NCBI RefSeq assembly: GCF_006439355.1
Contig: NZ_VFTG01000010.1
Location: 124,001-188,000 of the forward strand
DNA length: 64,000 nt
From: Mesorhizobium sp. B4-1-3
Lineage (GTDB): Bacteria > Pseudomonadota > Alphaproteobacteria > Rhizobiales > Rhizobiaceae
Direction of reading: 5' to 3'
The position numbers and the translations under genes were made by a program. The first letter of the stretch is position 1, and every line of letters starts with the position of its first letter. Shown one piece after another: positions 1-9,192 of the stretch. The notes beneath the pieces are model-generated. The model was not told the DNA's origin, searched no databases, and saw nothing but the letters and a program-made list of their open reading frames with translations.

Positions 1-1
1 A

Positions 2-169
2 CTTGCCAGTGGCAAATTTGCCGTCATTGAGAAATCGCGCGAGTTCACGCTTGTGCCATGGCGGCCGGTGCTTGACCGCTACATGGGGAGGGAGGTTTCC
101 GGGATCGTTAGCGGCGAGGGGATTTCATGGACAGTGGGTCGGCAGAGGAGCGGTCCGAGCGTTTCGTGA
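2..169 (+). CDS. C-terminus of a DUF3363-type relaxase (partial)
   Basis: An open frame enters from the left edge and stops with TGA at 167-169. The 55 visible residues contain FAVIEKSREFTLVPWRPVLD and end ISWTVGRQRSGPSVS, which I recognise as the C-terminal tail of the relaxase/DUF3363 family (RlxS-like) of rhizobial ICEs and plasmids. Such relaxases nick the origin of transfer and pilot the strand into the type IV channel. The catalytic N-terminal part and oriT are outside the window. In related elements this gene often lies close to traG; here about 15 kb intervenes. The assignment comes from a short tail and from the trb operon on the same strand. Confidence 0.6.
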   Translation, partial: LASGKFAVIEKSREFTLVPWRPVLDRYMGREVSGIVSGEGISWTVGRQRSGPSVS

Positions 170-374
170 CATGGCCGCACACTTCCTTGGCTTGTGCTCC
201 GATACGGGTACTCAGTCGGAAGGATTACGCCTGCGATCGGATGAGCCCCGGTTTCGTCAGCACCTAAATACCTGATAAGGCAACATTATCATTCATTTTG
301 CGCCGACGACAAGGTGTGCGTCTTTGATACGGAAATTCTGGCGCAAAGTGCACGCGCCATTTACCCTCGAAACC

Positions 375-1303
375 ATGAATCGCCTCGATCCCCTCACAGC
401 CAGTCCATTGCCCGCCATCCCGCCGCACCGCCGACCACCCCGGCCTGGGCCCTGGCCGGCGGCGGCGCCTTGGCTTCGCTCGACGTGCTTGCTCGGGCGC
501 AGACTGCTTGGGTCAGCGCCTGGCGCCAGCGGCTGGCGCTCAACTGCGCCGCCGCCAGCATGCGGCTCGCCGGCCGCGCCGAGGACCGGGCCGCTCTGCG
601 CGACGCCTGGCACCTGCGCCCAACCGGCGCGGATCCCGATCCCGCTGGCGCGATCCTCGCCGTCTGGCGACAGCTGGCGGTGCAGCCGGTTGCCGCCGGC
701 GCCGACCGGCTCGAAAAGATCGTCGACCAACTTGGCCTCCATTGGGACGGCGCGTCGCTCGCCGACCTCTCCAAGGACTTCCAAGAAGTGGCGGCGTCCC
801 CACGGCCGGAGCCGTTCGCCGCCGCGGCGATGGCCCGCCCGCGTCGTAGCGATCCGCCCCGATGCCGAGCTTGTTGCCTGGTGGCTGTGCGACCTGGTGC
901 CGGCGCAAAGCCTGCGCTGGCCGCGGCCGCTGCCGCTGTTGATGGCGCAGGTTTTTGGCACAGCCTTCCGCGCTGAGGCCGGCGGCGGCAAGCGCATCCG
1001 ACCGGGGGAAAAAGGTTTTGAGCGGGCGGTCTGCGTAGCAGCGGCAGATGCCTGCCGGTTAGCGGCTGAGCTGTCGCGCCGCGGCGAGAAACTTGTGGCG
1101 GTGGCGCCGAAACTGCGCGCCAAGGGGCGCCGACGAGGTGATTTTTTGCTCCTGAATAAAGACGCCGTTTCGGGTATCGCTGACGACCAAAAACCTATCG
1201 CGCTTTGCGGCGCGACGCCTGTTCAAGCCTGTTCGAGCGGCTGCAACAACTCGAAGCCGTGCGCGAGCTCTCCGGCCGCACCACCTTCCGGCTGTTCGGG
1301 CTG
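375..1303 (+). pseudogene. DUF1403 family gene, frameshifted and truncated
   Basis: Family-like segments run co-linearly but switch frame. MNRLDPLTASPLPAIPP begins at 375. A second frame then carries LASLDVLARAQTAWVSAWRQ, RLAGRAEDRAALRDAWHLRP and PEPFAAAAMA. The first frame resumes with RPDAELVAWWL, LLMAQVFGTAFR and RPGEKGFERAVC. A last piece reads RLFERLQQLEAVRELSGRT and ends TFRLFGL near 1303. At least three frame changes mean no full-length protein can be made. DUF1403 genes occur on rhizobial plasmids and islands and have no established function. The 3' end abuts the istA fragment on the other strand, so insertion of an IS21-like element may have ended the gene. Confidence 0.65.
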
Positions 1304-1524
1304 CCGTCGAGCCGTTTCGGCCGCTCCGGCGACTTGAACGGCTTCACGCCGTCCGCCGCCACGTAGACCCGTGTGATGCTGCAGCCCAAATGCCGCGCGA
1401 TCCGCTTCAATCCCCACCCGCAGGCCTTCAGGCGCAACATCTCCGCCACGTCGTCCGGCGTCTTCATCACCTGCCCCCGTGGATCACTCCACGACGGGCT
1501 TTCCGTGATTCGTTGTTCGTTCAT
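1304..1524 (-). mobile_element. IS21-family istA N-terminal remnant
   Basis: Minus-strand reading from ATG at 1467 gives MKTPDDVAEMLRLKACGWG, then LKRIARHLGCS and a PERPKRLDG stretch. This matches the N-terminal helix-turn-helix of IS21-type IstA transposases. Homology stops near 1304, where the frame runs into antisense of the DUF1403 remnant, so only about 50 residues survive. The DDE domain and istB are missing, so the copy is dead. A longer in-frame start at 1524 adds a non-family leader. The terminal inverted repeats could not be fixed by eye. Confidence 0.55.
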
Positions 1525-1708
1525 TTGCTCTCTCCTCAGCTATCCAGTGAGGGGGCGATTCCTCGTGGCACCGAGGGAGCAATTTTCCATGATGCGCAAC
1601 ATGTGAGCCACTAATCTGTGGGGTGCTTGCTGCAGACGACCGGCAGCCGCTACCGCCTCGATCGCCTGCCATGGCAGACTGGCGGAATCTGCTTCAAGGG
1701 GCTGACAA

Positions 1709-2419
1709 ATGGGCAAGAGGCGCCCTGCATGCTGTGCATTGTGCGGAGAACTGCGACTGGTCACCCGAGAACACGTGGTGCCGCGCGGGCTCTATCCGGA
1801 TTCGAAGGCCAGTAGCCGCTTCCAGCGAATCGTGATCCCCACCTGCCATACCTGCAACAACGGAACTGCAGATGATGATGCGCATTTCCGCAACGTGGTC
1901 ACGATTGCCGGCGACGCCAACCCGGCGGTCAAGGAGCTATGGGACGGCCCAATCATGCGCAGTTTCGGACAGGTTGACGGCCGGAGACGGGCGCTGGATC
2001 TCTATGCCTTGATGCAGCCGGTGCCGCAGGACCCAAGCAACCGCTACAGGATTTATCCCGGCAGTGATCCCAGAATCCTAGGAACGCTGCGCAAGATCGT
2101 CAGAGGACTAAGCCACCATCACGGTTTGCGTTCCGCGGTGCGCGACGACGAGGTCTTTGCAGATGTCCTGAAGGCCAACGTGCCTGACGAGATCGTCCTG
2201 AGCCTCCAGGCCGGGGACGCAGAGCCGGACATTCTGAGCTACCGGTACGGCCGGATCGAAGATAGCCCGGGGCTGGAATCGGGATGGCTGTTGCGGTTCT
2301 ACGAGCGGACGATGTTCATCGGCCTTGTCTTCGAAAGTGCCGCTGTGAAACGGCGGCTGGAAGCCGACGGGGCGCTCGCGCGGCTCCAGGCCGATATCGC
2401 GCAGACGATTGGTCCGTAA
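1709..2419 (+). CDS. HNH-endonuclease-like zinc protein
   Basis: This 236-residue protein has an AAGGGG Shine-Dalgarno eight bases before ATG. The N-terminus carries a compact HNH-like centre: C9-x2-C12, then E21-H22 in TREHVVPRGLYP, then C46-x2-C49 followed by N50-N51. Four cysteines would hold a structural zinc and H22 would be the catalytic histidine. The remaining 180 residues match nothing I recognise and probably bind a partner or target. It lies 356 bases upstream of an OLD-like ATPase on the same strand. HNH/ATPase pairs are typical of anti-phage systems such as Septu, so a defence role is plausible but is inference from context. Confidence 0.6.
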   Translation: MGKRRPACCALCGELRLVTREHVVPRGLYPDSKASSRFQRIVIPTCHTCNNGTADDDAHFRNVVTIAGDANPAVKELWDGPIMRSFGQVDGRRRALDLYALMQPVPQDPSNRYRIYPGSDPRILGTLRKIVRGLSHHHGLRSAVRDDEVFADVLKANVPDEIVLSLQAGDAEPDILSYRYGRIEDSPGLESGWLLRFYERTMFIGLVFESAAVKRRLEADGALARLQADIAQTIGP

Positions 2420-2775
2420 GGGGAGGGGAATTAACCGCGGCCGCTTCAAGAGCTCGCGCTTCACCGCCCTTGAGCGCTCCTATTGACGCGACGCGCACAT
2501 ACCCGGTCAACGTCAACTCCGCCAGTGGCAGCCCAGCGGTAGAGGGAGGCTACGAGTAGTGCGACACCTGATCACGCTGCAGGACTTGCAGGCCTTCGCC
2601 CTCACGGGATTGGCGACCTTTTAGACGAAACTCGCGGGAGCTCAGTGTCGATTGCGCACTTGGTCCTCGGTGACCCCGAGTCATTTCTTTATTCACCGGC
2701 AATGGAGCTAGTTGCCATTCTCTTTCAAAAAAATGCGTCGTATACAAACGGCCGCGAAAGTACGGGGAGGGGTAG
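2420..2775. other. Intergenic gap between HNH and OLD-like genes
   Basis: No frame here has coding character. The only clear signal is the GGGGAGGGG ribosome-binding site (about 2763-2771) just before the ATG at 2776. A promoter for the downstream ATPase is expected in the more AT-rich stretch around 2670-2750, but no -35/-10 pair stands out. Confidence 0.4.
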
Positions 2776-4788
2776 ATGAGACTTAAAAAGGCAAGGATTA
2801 CAAACTACAGAAGCGTCAGGGACTCGGGTTGGATTGAGTTCGAGCCTAACAAAACGATCCTGGTCGGTCCGAACGAGGCCGGCAAGTCGGCGCTGCTTAA
2901 AGCTCTGCAACAGATCAATGCGCCTTCGGACATCGCCGGTTTTGATGCTCTGCGTGATTATCCCCGTGGCAGCTACAACGACATCACCACCAAACGTCTC
3001 AAGCCGGAAGACATTAAAGTCGCTGTCGCGCACTTTGAGCTCGGGGATGGCGACAAAGAGACCATTGAGTCTGAGTTTCGCTCAGGCACCTATGTCTGCG
3101 GGCGGAATCTGGACAATTCCTGGTGGCATGACCTTGAGGGCGTTCCAGAGAGAGCGACAACCGAGGAACTGAAAAAGGATCTCGCCCGCTTCGCTGCTCA
3201 TGTGGATAGCCGCCAGAAGGAAGGTGAGACCCTACCCAGCAAGGAACTGGACGGAATTTTAGCGGCCTACAAGGATCGCAATTACTACGTCCAAGATGAG
3301 CTGGCCACGAACCTCGTTGCCTGGCTCGAGAAGCATTATGCTCTCGTGGAGGAAGGTAACGAGAAGGAAGAGGAGCGACATACGAGGCTGCTCGATCGCT
3401 GCCAATATGCCGGCCGCTTGAAAACAGCGAGACTGGCGCTGCGGAAGAGGCTGCCGGTGTTCGTGCTGTTCAGCAACTATTTCCGCGTACGCCCTCTCAT
3501 TCACCTCGACCATTTGGCGACGCGTGTCGAACAGAACCTGCTTGATGACGCCCAATACGACTACGGGAACCAGTGTCTCCTGAAGCTTCTCGGCTTTACG
3601 GCGCGCGAGCTGTCGAATCTCGGCAAAGCAACCGAACCCAGCGTCAAGGACGCGGACGCTCAGAAGAAGTACAGGGATCAGCTCGACAACCGAGCCTACC
3701 AACTGAACGCCGCAAGCGTTCGCCTGACGGACCAGATTGTCAAGGTCTGGAACCCCAACCCGGAAAGGGCGGAAGCCAGCCGGCTCAGGATCACCGCAGA
3801 CGGTCAATATCTCAAAGTCGTCGTCGAGGATGGCTTGGGTGTGGAGATCGAGCTCGATCAGCGATCGGAGGGCTTTCAGTGGCTGGTCTCGTTCTTCGTG
3901 GTCTTTTTCTCCGAGAGCGAGGACAACCATGCGAACGCCATTCTGCTCCTAGACGAGCCGGGAATGAGCCTGCATGCGCTAAAGCAGCGTGACTTCCGAA
4001 ACACCATTTCCATCCTTTCGGAATCCAACCAGACGGTCTACACAACACACTCGCCCTTCTTGGTCGGCCCGAATGAGCTCGATGTTGTGCGGGTCGTCGA
4101 GATGGCGGACCGGAAGGTCGGCACCAAGGTGCACACAACAATCACCGCAGCCGATCCAGCCGCCCTCCTGCCGCTGCAAGAGGCCTTGGGCTACGATCTC
4201 GCACAGAGCCTTTTTGCCCAGCAACGCAACCTGATCCTCGAAGGCCTGACCGATTTCTGGTATCTCGAGGCCACAGCCGAAATGTTGCGGGTTGGCGGCG
4301 TCGCAGACCTGAACGACAAGATCGCCCTGATTTCCGCCAATACCGCGAGCAAGGTCGTCTATTTCGCGACGATCCTGATCGCCCACAATTTGAAGGTCGC
4401 GGCTCTTCTGGATTCCGACAACGCCGGCGACCAGGCCGCGAAGCAGGAGGTGCTGGTGCACCGCCTGGGCGCCAAGCGCATCCTGAGGACGATGGACTTT
4501 ACCGACCCGCCGAGGCCCAGAGCCGAGATTGAGGATCTTTTGCGGGACGTTCTTATACCGCTTGCGGCGACGGAGCTCGGGATCGACATAGCCGCCGAAG
4601 CGGCGGCCACACCGGAAAAGCCTTTGGTCGACCTATTGACGGCAAAGGGCGGCGCTAATTTTTCGAAATACAAACTTGCCAAGGCCTATGTCCGCTGGAC
4701 CAGGGACCATTCCGCCCAGGATCTTAGCCAGACTGAGCGTGACGCGTGGGCGAAGCTTATCGCCGCCATCAATGCGGCCTTGAAATAG
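2776..4788 (+). CDS. OLD-family ATPase with C-terminal TOPRIM nuclease domain
   Basis: This 670-residue protein starts at ATG after a strong GGGGAGGGG site. Residues about 1-60 hold the AAA/ABC-type head with Walker A LVGPNEAGKSALLKAL. A long helical insertion follows. The Walker B/D-loop LLLDEPGMSLHALKQ lies near residue 390, with the switch histidine region VYTTHSPFLV after it. The C-terminus has TOPRIM hallmarks: a glutamate in LILEGLTDFWYLEA (about 485) and LLDSDNAGDQA (about 542). This is the architecture of OLD nucleases such as GajA. A Gabija-type GajB helicase is absent downstream; the close neighbour is the HNH protein upstream. Likely a DNA-targeting defence nuclease, with the exact system unassigned. 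Confidence 0.75.
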   Translation: MRLKKARITNYRSVRDSGWIEFEPNKTILVGPNEAGKSALLKALQQINAPSDIAGFDALRDYPRGSYNDITTKRLKPEDIKVAVAHFELGDGDKETIESEFRSGTYVCGRNLDNSWWHDLEGVPERATTEELKKDLARFAAHVDSRQKEGETLPSKELDGILAAYKDRNYYVQDELATNLVAWLEKHYALVEEGNEKEEERHTRLLDRCQYAGRLKTARLALRKRLPVFVLFSNYFRVRPLIHLDHLATRVEQNLLDDAQYDYGNQCLLKLLGFTARELSNLGKATEPSVKDADAQKKYRDQLDNRAYQLNAASVRLTDQIVKVWNPNPERAEASRLRITADGQYLKVVVEDGLGVEIELDQRSEGFQWLVSFFVVFFSESEDNHANAILLLDEPGMSLHALKQRDFRNTISILSESNQTVYTTHSPFLVGPNELDVVRVVEMADRKVGTKVHTTITAADPAALLPLQEALGYDLAQSLFAQQRNLILEGLTDFWYLEATAEMLRVGGVADLNDKIALISANTASKVVYFATILIAHNLKVAALLDSDNAGDQAAKQEVLVHRLGAKRILRTMDFTDPPRPRAEIEDLLRDVLIPLAATELGIDIAAEAAATPEKPLVDLLTAKGGANFSKYKLAKAYVRWTRDHSAQDLSQTERDAWAKLIAAINAALK

Positions 4789-4822
4789 AGTTCAGGCGCC
4801 GCCGCCAAGGACATCCAAATCC

Positions 4823-5314
4823 ATGATCTTGCCGTTTGCAAAAAAGCAGAAGGACCAAGCGAAAGCTGAAGTCGCTCCGATAACCTTCAGCACGAAGATC
4901 TCGAACTGGTCGCGGCGGCAAAAGGGCCGGTGGCGGCGTTCATCAATTACCTTGGCGCTGACACCTTGGCTGGCGAGGTCAGGGATCAGCTTTGCTGTGA
5001 CCGAAATCAGCGCTCGTCAATGCTTTCACGCTCGCGTTGGCTCTTGAGGGCAATCCCGAGCGCCGTGATGTCCTGCTCCGCCTCGGCCTGCTGTTCCCGC
5101 ACTTTCAGGAAGGTGTCGGAAAAATGCCCGTAGGGCAGATGCCTGACATGTCAGGCGACGGTGAGGCGCTCCTGCGGGCCGCGTTATGGCCCATAAGCCG
5201 GAGTTCGACCGTTTGGACCGCCTGTATACGACGGTCATGGCCGAGGAGAGGCAACTCGGGGAGAAATTCCAGCGATCAACTGATGCCGCTGTCCGTCGCA
5301 GCCGCAGGGATTAG
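4823..5314 (+). pseudogene. Decayed unknown gene downstream of the OLD-like ATPase
   Basis: Three protein-like segments follow each other in different frames. The first is MILPFAKKQKDQAKAEVAP from 4823. The second, in another frame, reads DLELVAAAKGPVAAFINYLG and ADTLAGEVRDQL. The third reads LALEGNPERRDVLLRLGLLF and PHFQEGVGKMPVGQMPD. A short frame at 5186-5314 then encodes MAHKPEFDRLDRLYTTVMAE and ends with TAG. The order suggests one small protein, or two, broken by frameshifts. I do not recognise the family. The 42-residue terminal frame could instead be a genuine small gene. Confidence 0.35.
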
Positions 5315-5331
5315 TCGCAAAGCCGTGGCAG

Positions 5332-5818
5332 CTACCGGAGGGTGAAAATCCACGCGCCGCCTGGCGCGCAGATTGTCGAGGAGGAGTATTTCCTGAGATA
5401 GATCGAGAGTAGATCGAGCACGACTGCTAGGATCACGCCAACTATGCACGCGAGGCCGCCCGCAAAGTTGAAGCGCTGCGATTTCAGCTTGGCAGCCTCG
5501 GCCACATCCCTTTGGTATTCGGCCATTTTCAGCGCGTATTCGAGCTCCTCCCGGGCAAATCGCGCCTGCACTTCGGCGTCGCGGAATTTGTGGTAGCGCT
5601 CAATGATCTCATTGAGCAGGTGCTCGCGGATCTAGGCATAGTTGCCATCACGGTTGGTATGGTCGCCGCGGGATTCCTCGATGAGAAAGATGCAGTTTTC
5701 GATGCCTTTGAGCAGCAGCGGATACTCGGCATAGTACTCGGTGATCTTTTCCCGCTTCGTTGTCGCCGCGGCGCAGTTCTCCGTCTCATCGCGAAGTGGG
5801 CAGCGCTTGACGGGCTAT
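5332..5818 (-). pseudogene. Membrane-anchored coiled-coil protein broken by an in-frame TAG
   Basis: The 3' part (5332-5571) reads as helix AREELEYALKMAEYQRDVAE, then one membrane segment LACIVGVILAVVLDLLSIYL and a short tail. The same frame continues upstream without losing protein character (EKITEYYAEYPLLLKGIENC, then IFLIEESRGD), but a TAG at 5634-5632 interrupts it. No ATG is visible at the 5' end before the stop near 5818. This is either a decayed gene or, less likely, a shorter gene starting at 5571. Family unknown. It lies head to head with the preceding decayed plus-strand gene. Confidence 0.45.
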
Positions 5819-5913
5819 AGCTCGCACGGCGAGCCGCGATCGCGAGCGAGCCAAGTACCTGACAGATGGCCGCGAAAGATGGGTCCGACTCGGCCGCCGG
5901 CGGTGTCCTAGCC

Positions 5914-6201
5914 CTATTGGCACCGCCACGTGATTTCGCCCGCCGGAATTGCGCCCGTTGGATCGTTCATTGACCCAGCGCCACCGTCGCCCGCAGTAGA
6001 ATCAACCCGCAGGCCAATCATCACTAATGCCGCGACGGCACCGTCACCGAGCAAGAGGCAATCGGCATCCCTGAACTTGACGTTTCCTCCATCCAGCCCA
6101 AAAGCGCGGGGTGTCACCGCATCCCAAATTTCTTTGGTGGTATCTATTCGAAGGCTGCCCTTTACGTCACCGCCTTCCACCTCAATGTTCATAAGAGCCA
6201 T
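5914..6201 (-). CDS. Hypothetical 95-residue protein
   Basis: ATG at 6201 follows the TAA of the upstream gene (6204-6202) with no gap, so the two are translationally coupled. The protein begins MALMNIEVEGGDVKGSLRID and ends GEITWRCQ. It has no signal peptide or membrane span, is rich in Gly, Ala and Asp, and has a beta-like alternation. I do not recognise it. Its function is presumably tied to the large exported protein encoded just upstream. Confidence 0.55.
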   Translation of the reverse strand: MALMNIEVEGGDVKGSLRIDTTKEIWDAVTPRAFGLDGGNVKFRDADCLLLGDGAVAALVMIGLRVDSTAGDGGAGSMNDPTGAIPAGEITWRCQ

Positions 6202-7722
6202 TTATCGGGCGTCCTTCTTTGTCAAAGCTCGGAGAGTTGTCAGTGTCTGAGGTGTGGCATAATTCCTAGTGAACGCTCCCGGAACAGAAATAAGAAGGTT
6301 CCCGGTGGAGGCGGTGAATACTGCCCGCGCATCTTGGGACCCCAAACTAACAACGTCCCTCGGCTCATTGACTGCGCTACTCAACGTGATCCGCGACGCT
6401 GATCCATTGGGGTCCTGCGTCGCATCTCTGTCGTCTTTAGAACGCAGATTCGTTATCGTCGCCGTGAAGCGGTATCTGCCCGCCTGTCCGTCCGACGTGG
6501 GGTTGAACTCAGCACCACCGCCAACGCCGACGTTCTTGGAAAACGACTGTGACGAACCCTGCACCAGCTTTGTCCTAGCCCAAAGGAGCTCCACGTCACC
6601 CGAAACGCGACCATTGTCTTTGCAGACGGCACCATCGCAAACCTGCTTCTGGCGGCACGTTTGCGGAGTAATATGCTCGGCTAAAGTCACTGCTGTTGAT
6701 TGCTCCTGCGCTTTGCGCAATGTGCTCGCCCCCAGGGACAGCTCACCAGGTCTCGGATCACAAACGGGTTCGTTGTGGCAGACTGGAGTAAGGGGGCAGC
6801 CATTCAGTGCACCAGAAACAACCAGATCGGGGTTGTCGACTTTCAGCTTGGGCTCCACAGAGCTTCCGCAGGTCGTTATGACGTTTGTGGCTGTTCCGGA
6901 GAGACCAATAAATCCGGTAGGTGGCTTAAATCGCTTGGAGTAGGAAGTGCCCGATGTGCATCCAACAGGTTCGCTCGCAAAGTCACTCTCCTGAGCGATT
7001 ACGTCCTGCGCAAGAACATCTTTAGTTATTACGGCTGTTATTGCGTAGCTGGGGATTGGAGGAATAGTGACAGTCTGCGACTCCAGCAAGTCAATATCCA
7101 GGAAAAACCCGACCTCGGTCTCGTCGCCGTCACGCTCGATCAAGAACGAATTATTTCCAACCTTCAAGTCCCCGACCGACTTCCATGGACTGTCGGAGGC
7201 GTTTACCGCAAATTTGGCGTGCGTCAACGTCGCCACGTATTTGGGCGCGATTAATCTACCGGGGGCAGGTTTCCAGTCGCAAACTATGGTCGCGGTTTTG
7301 CCGACGAACGGGGTCCGGTCGCAAAAAAACCCGGAGCGGTTAACGCACATATCAACGATCTTGGCCGCTTCTCCGTTAAGCGTCCGCTTGATGATTTCCA
7401 GCGCATCACTTCTCGATAGCTGGTTGTCTTCGCCGTGGCAGTTCTGCTCCTTCCAGGTGCGGTAACTTGAGCTGAAATTGTTGGAATCAATTCCGACCCA
7501 ATCTAGGATATCTATGGAAAATCCGTCTTGGGAGGCTTCCTGAGTAGTTTGCCAGGTTTGTTTGCAAGCGAAAGACCTGTAGGCCGTTTGCAGTCGGCTA
7601 TCGGTCTTTATCTTGATGTAGTCAAAGCCGAACTCGGCAATCTTCGAGTCGCAGATGTCGGCGTGGACTCCCGACGTGGATAAAAGGATAGCGGTGGCTA
7701 TCAAAGACAGTATTTTAAGCAT
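6202..7722 (-). CDS. Large exported protein, family unknown
   Basis: A GGAGG site lies four bases upstream of the ATG at 7722. Residues 1-21 (MLKILSLIATAILLSTSGVHA) form a clean signal peptide, so the 506-residue product is periplasmic or secreted. It is cysteine-rich across its length, with a cluster around CPLTPVCHNEPVCDPRPGE and CRQKQVCDGAVC, suggesting a disulphide-stabilised domain. Flanking stretches look like beta-rich repeats. I recognise no catalytic motif. It forms a two-gene operon with the 95-residue gene downstream. The base composition looks less GC-rich than the trb genes, which fits recent acquisition, but I did not compute it. Confidence 0.6.
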   Translation of the reverse strand: MLKILSLIATAILLSTSGVHADICDSKIAEFGFDYIKIKTDSRLQTAYRSFACKQTWQTTQEASQDGFSIDILDWVGIDSNNFSSSYRTWKEQNCHGEDNQLSRSDALEIIKRTLNGEAAKIVDMCVNRSGFFCDRTPFVGKTATIVCDWKPAPGRLIAPKYVATLTHAKFAVNASDSPWKSVGDLKVGNNSFLIERDGDETEVGFFLDIDLLESQTVTIPPIPSYAITAVITKDVLAQDVIAQESDFASEPVGCTSGTSYSKRFKPPTGFIGLSGTATNVITTCGSSVEPKLKVDNPDLVVSGALNGCPLTPVCHNEPVCDPRPGELSLGASTLRKAQEQSTAVTLAEHITPQTCRQKQVCDGAVCKDNGRVSGDVELLWARTKLVQGSSQSFSKNVGVGGGAEFNPTSDGQAGRYRFTATITNLRSKDDRDATQDPNGSASRITLSSAVNEPRDVVSLGSQDARAVFTASTGNLLISVPGAFTRNYATPQTLTTLRALTKKDAR

Positions 7723-7950
7723 TCATCCTCCAGAGTTGAGCTCACAGGCTAGTTGGCATTCTGATCAGGGAAGTACATATCGTTCCGATCTATTTCAAAT
7801 GGCGTCTAGAATACATCATGAGTGAAGGGACTAGATGCTCTGAAAGGGTTGCCAAGGATAGTTCAGCGCATTTCGATGCCCAAATCAGTTAACGTAAGAT
7901 AGATTATGGGAACGCAATTAAGCAGTTGATCCGAAAGGCATTTCGTCCAG

Positions 7951-9192
7951 CTATTTCGAAGGATCTACTGGCTGAGCCCGGAATGGCGCCGACCAGACAA
8001 AATCCGTTTGGAGGTAAGCCAGGAGATCGGGTGTCCCGAAACCGGGGCCAGCTCCAAACAAAGCTGGGTCAGGGGGCCCAAGGGTAGGGTCACCTGTGGC
8101 GAGTGCGTTGACCTTATTGCCTATGAAATGGGGCCCGACAGAAGCTCGTGAGTGACAACTCATGCAGGACGAGTTCTGGAAGCCGTTCTCAATGACCGGA
8201 TTCGACAAAACCGTCGGCAAGCCATACTGGGTCGTATAGGCCGTCTGAACCCCTCGCAAAAGATAGTTTTCCCAGACTGTGCCTTTGACTTCCGGTCGGA
8301 CGCTGCCGGTAGGCACCGTTGGATCGACTGGAGTTGTCAGGGCGGGCTCTTGCGGTAGAAGAGCCTTCTGCTGTTTGGGCGTAAGATTTTGCGCGAGCCA
8401 GCCGTTGTCACAGGCTCCCTTTGCCTCCTCGCAGTCACGATGTCCAAAATCGATCCAGACCCACATCGGCAGGTCTTTCGTAATGATATGCAACGACACC
8501 AGTCCGTAGGTTACGTCCTTGCCATCGACCCGAGCAGTCCTCCACAAATAGCGTCCCTTGTCGGCGTCCTTGATCGGAAGCCACTGTGCCTTGATCTCCT
8601 TCGTGCCGGCAGGGAACGAGATCGACTCCCTCTTAGGTGTTGCAGCTCGCGCGGCTTTGTAAAGCGCCTCCAGGCCTTCTTTGCTGAACATGCCTTGGTC
8701 GCGGATGAAGGTAAAACCAGCCTCGTTGATGCGCACTTCTTGGCTTAGGGCTTCCCCCTCCACGAAAAAGGGCGTTATTTGCCCGAATGGATTGCCCGCC
8801 GCTAGGAAGGCGGCCCGTTCCGCGCTCGGGTCGAGGCTAAGCAGTCGGGCGCCTCCACCCCGCTTCAGATCTTTCCATTCGCTTGGTTTGACACCTTTCG
8901 GCAAATAGACTTCGCTTGTGTTGGTCCGCTGGCCTGATTCCTGAGCCCAGGTTTCCCAAACCACAGACTTGTCGGTGGCGTCTCCGAGGTTGAGGGCGCC
9001 ATCCGCCTTACCCGCGACCCCCGAGAGGGCAGGATGATTGACAAACAGGAATACCTGCCACGCATACTCAGCGGGATTGGTCAGAGCTAATTGCGCGGCA
9101 GGCGCATCACCGCCGATCTCCGTGACAGGATTTGCCGCGGCGACCGAAATCGAAAAGAGCAAGGCCGCTCCGCCAAAAAGCTGCGATCTCAT
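7951..9192 (-). CDS. Exported protein with one CxxCH haem-binding motif
   Basis: Residues 1-20 (MRSQLFGGAALLFSISVAAA) are a signal peptide. The 413-residue protein carries a single c-type haem site, SSCMSCHSRASVGPHF, near residue 345. Upstream lie conserved-looking blocks such as PAEYAWQVFLFVNHPA and LPMWVWIDFGHRDCE. One haem suggests a periplasmic redox or electron-transfer protein rather than a large multihaem enzyme. The start overlaps the stop of the upstream 88-residue gene by four bases (ATGA), so the two are translated together and probably act together. I cannot name the family. Confidence 0.6.
   Translation of the reverse strand: MRSQLFGGAALLFSISVAAANPVTEIGGDAPAAQLALTNPAEYAWQVFLFVNHPALSGVAGKADGALNLGDATDKSVVWETWAQESGQRTNTSEVYLPKGVKPSEWKDLKRGGGARLLSLDPSAERAAFLAAGNPFGQITPFFVEGEALSQEVRINEAGFTFIRDQGMFSKEGLEALYKAARAATPKRESISFPAGTKEIKAQWLPIKDADKGRYLWRTARVDGKDVTYGLVSLHIITKDLPMWVWIDFGHRDCEEAKGACDNGWLAQNLTPKQQKALLPQEPALTTPVDPTVPTGSVRPEVKGTVWENYLLRGVQTAYTTQYGLPTVLSNPVIENGFQNSSCMSCHSRASVGPHFIGNKVNALATGDPTLGPPDPALFGAGPGFGTPDLLAYLQTDFVWSAPFRAQPVDPSK

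Noticed and set aside
293..1123. Long minus-strand frame opposite the DUF1403 remnant
   Set aside because: Arg/Ala/Gly-rich antisense shadow of a GC-rich gene; the plus-strand segments carry the family motifs.
2776..4788. Gabija system
   Set aside because: The ATPase/TOPRIM protein fits GajA-like architecture, but no UvrD-like GajB helicase follows.
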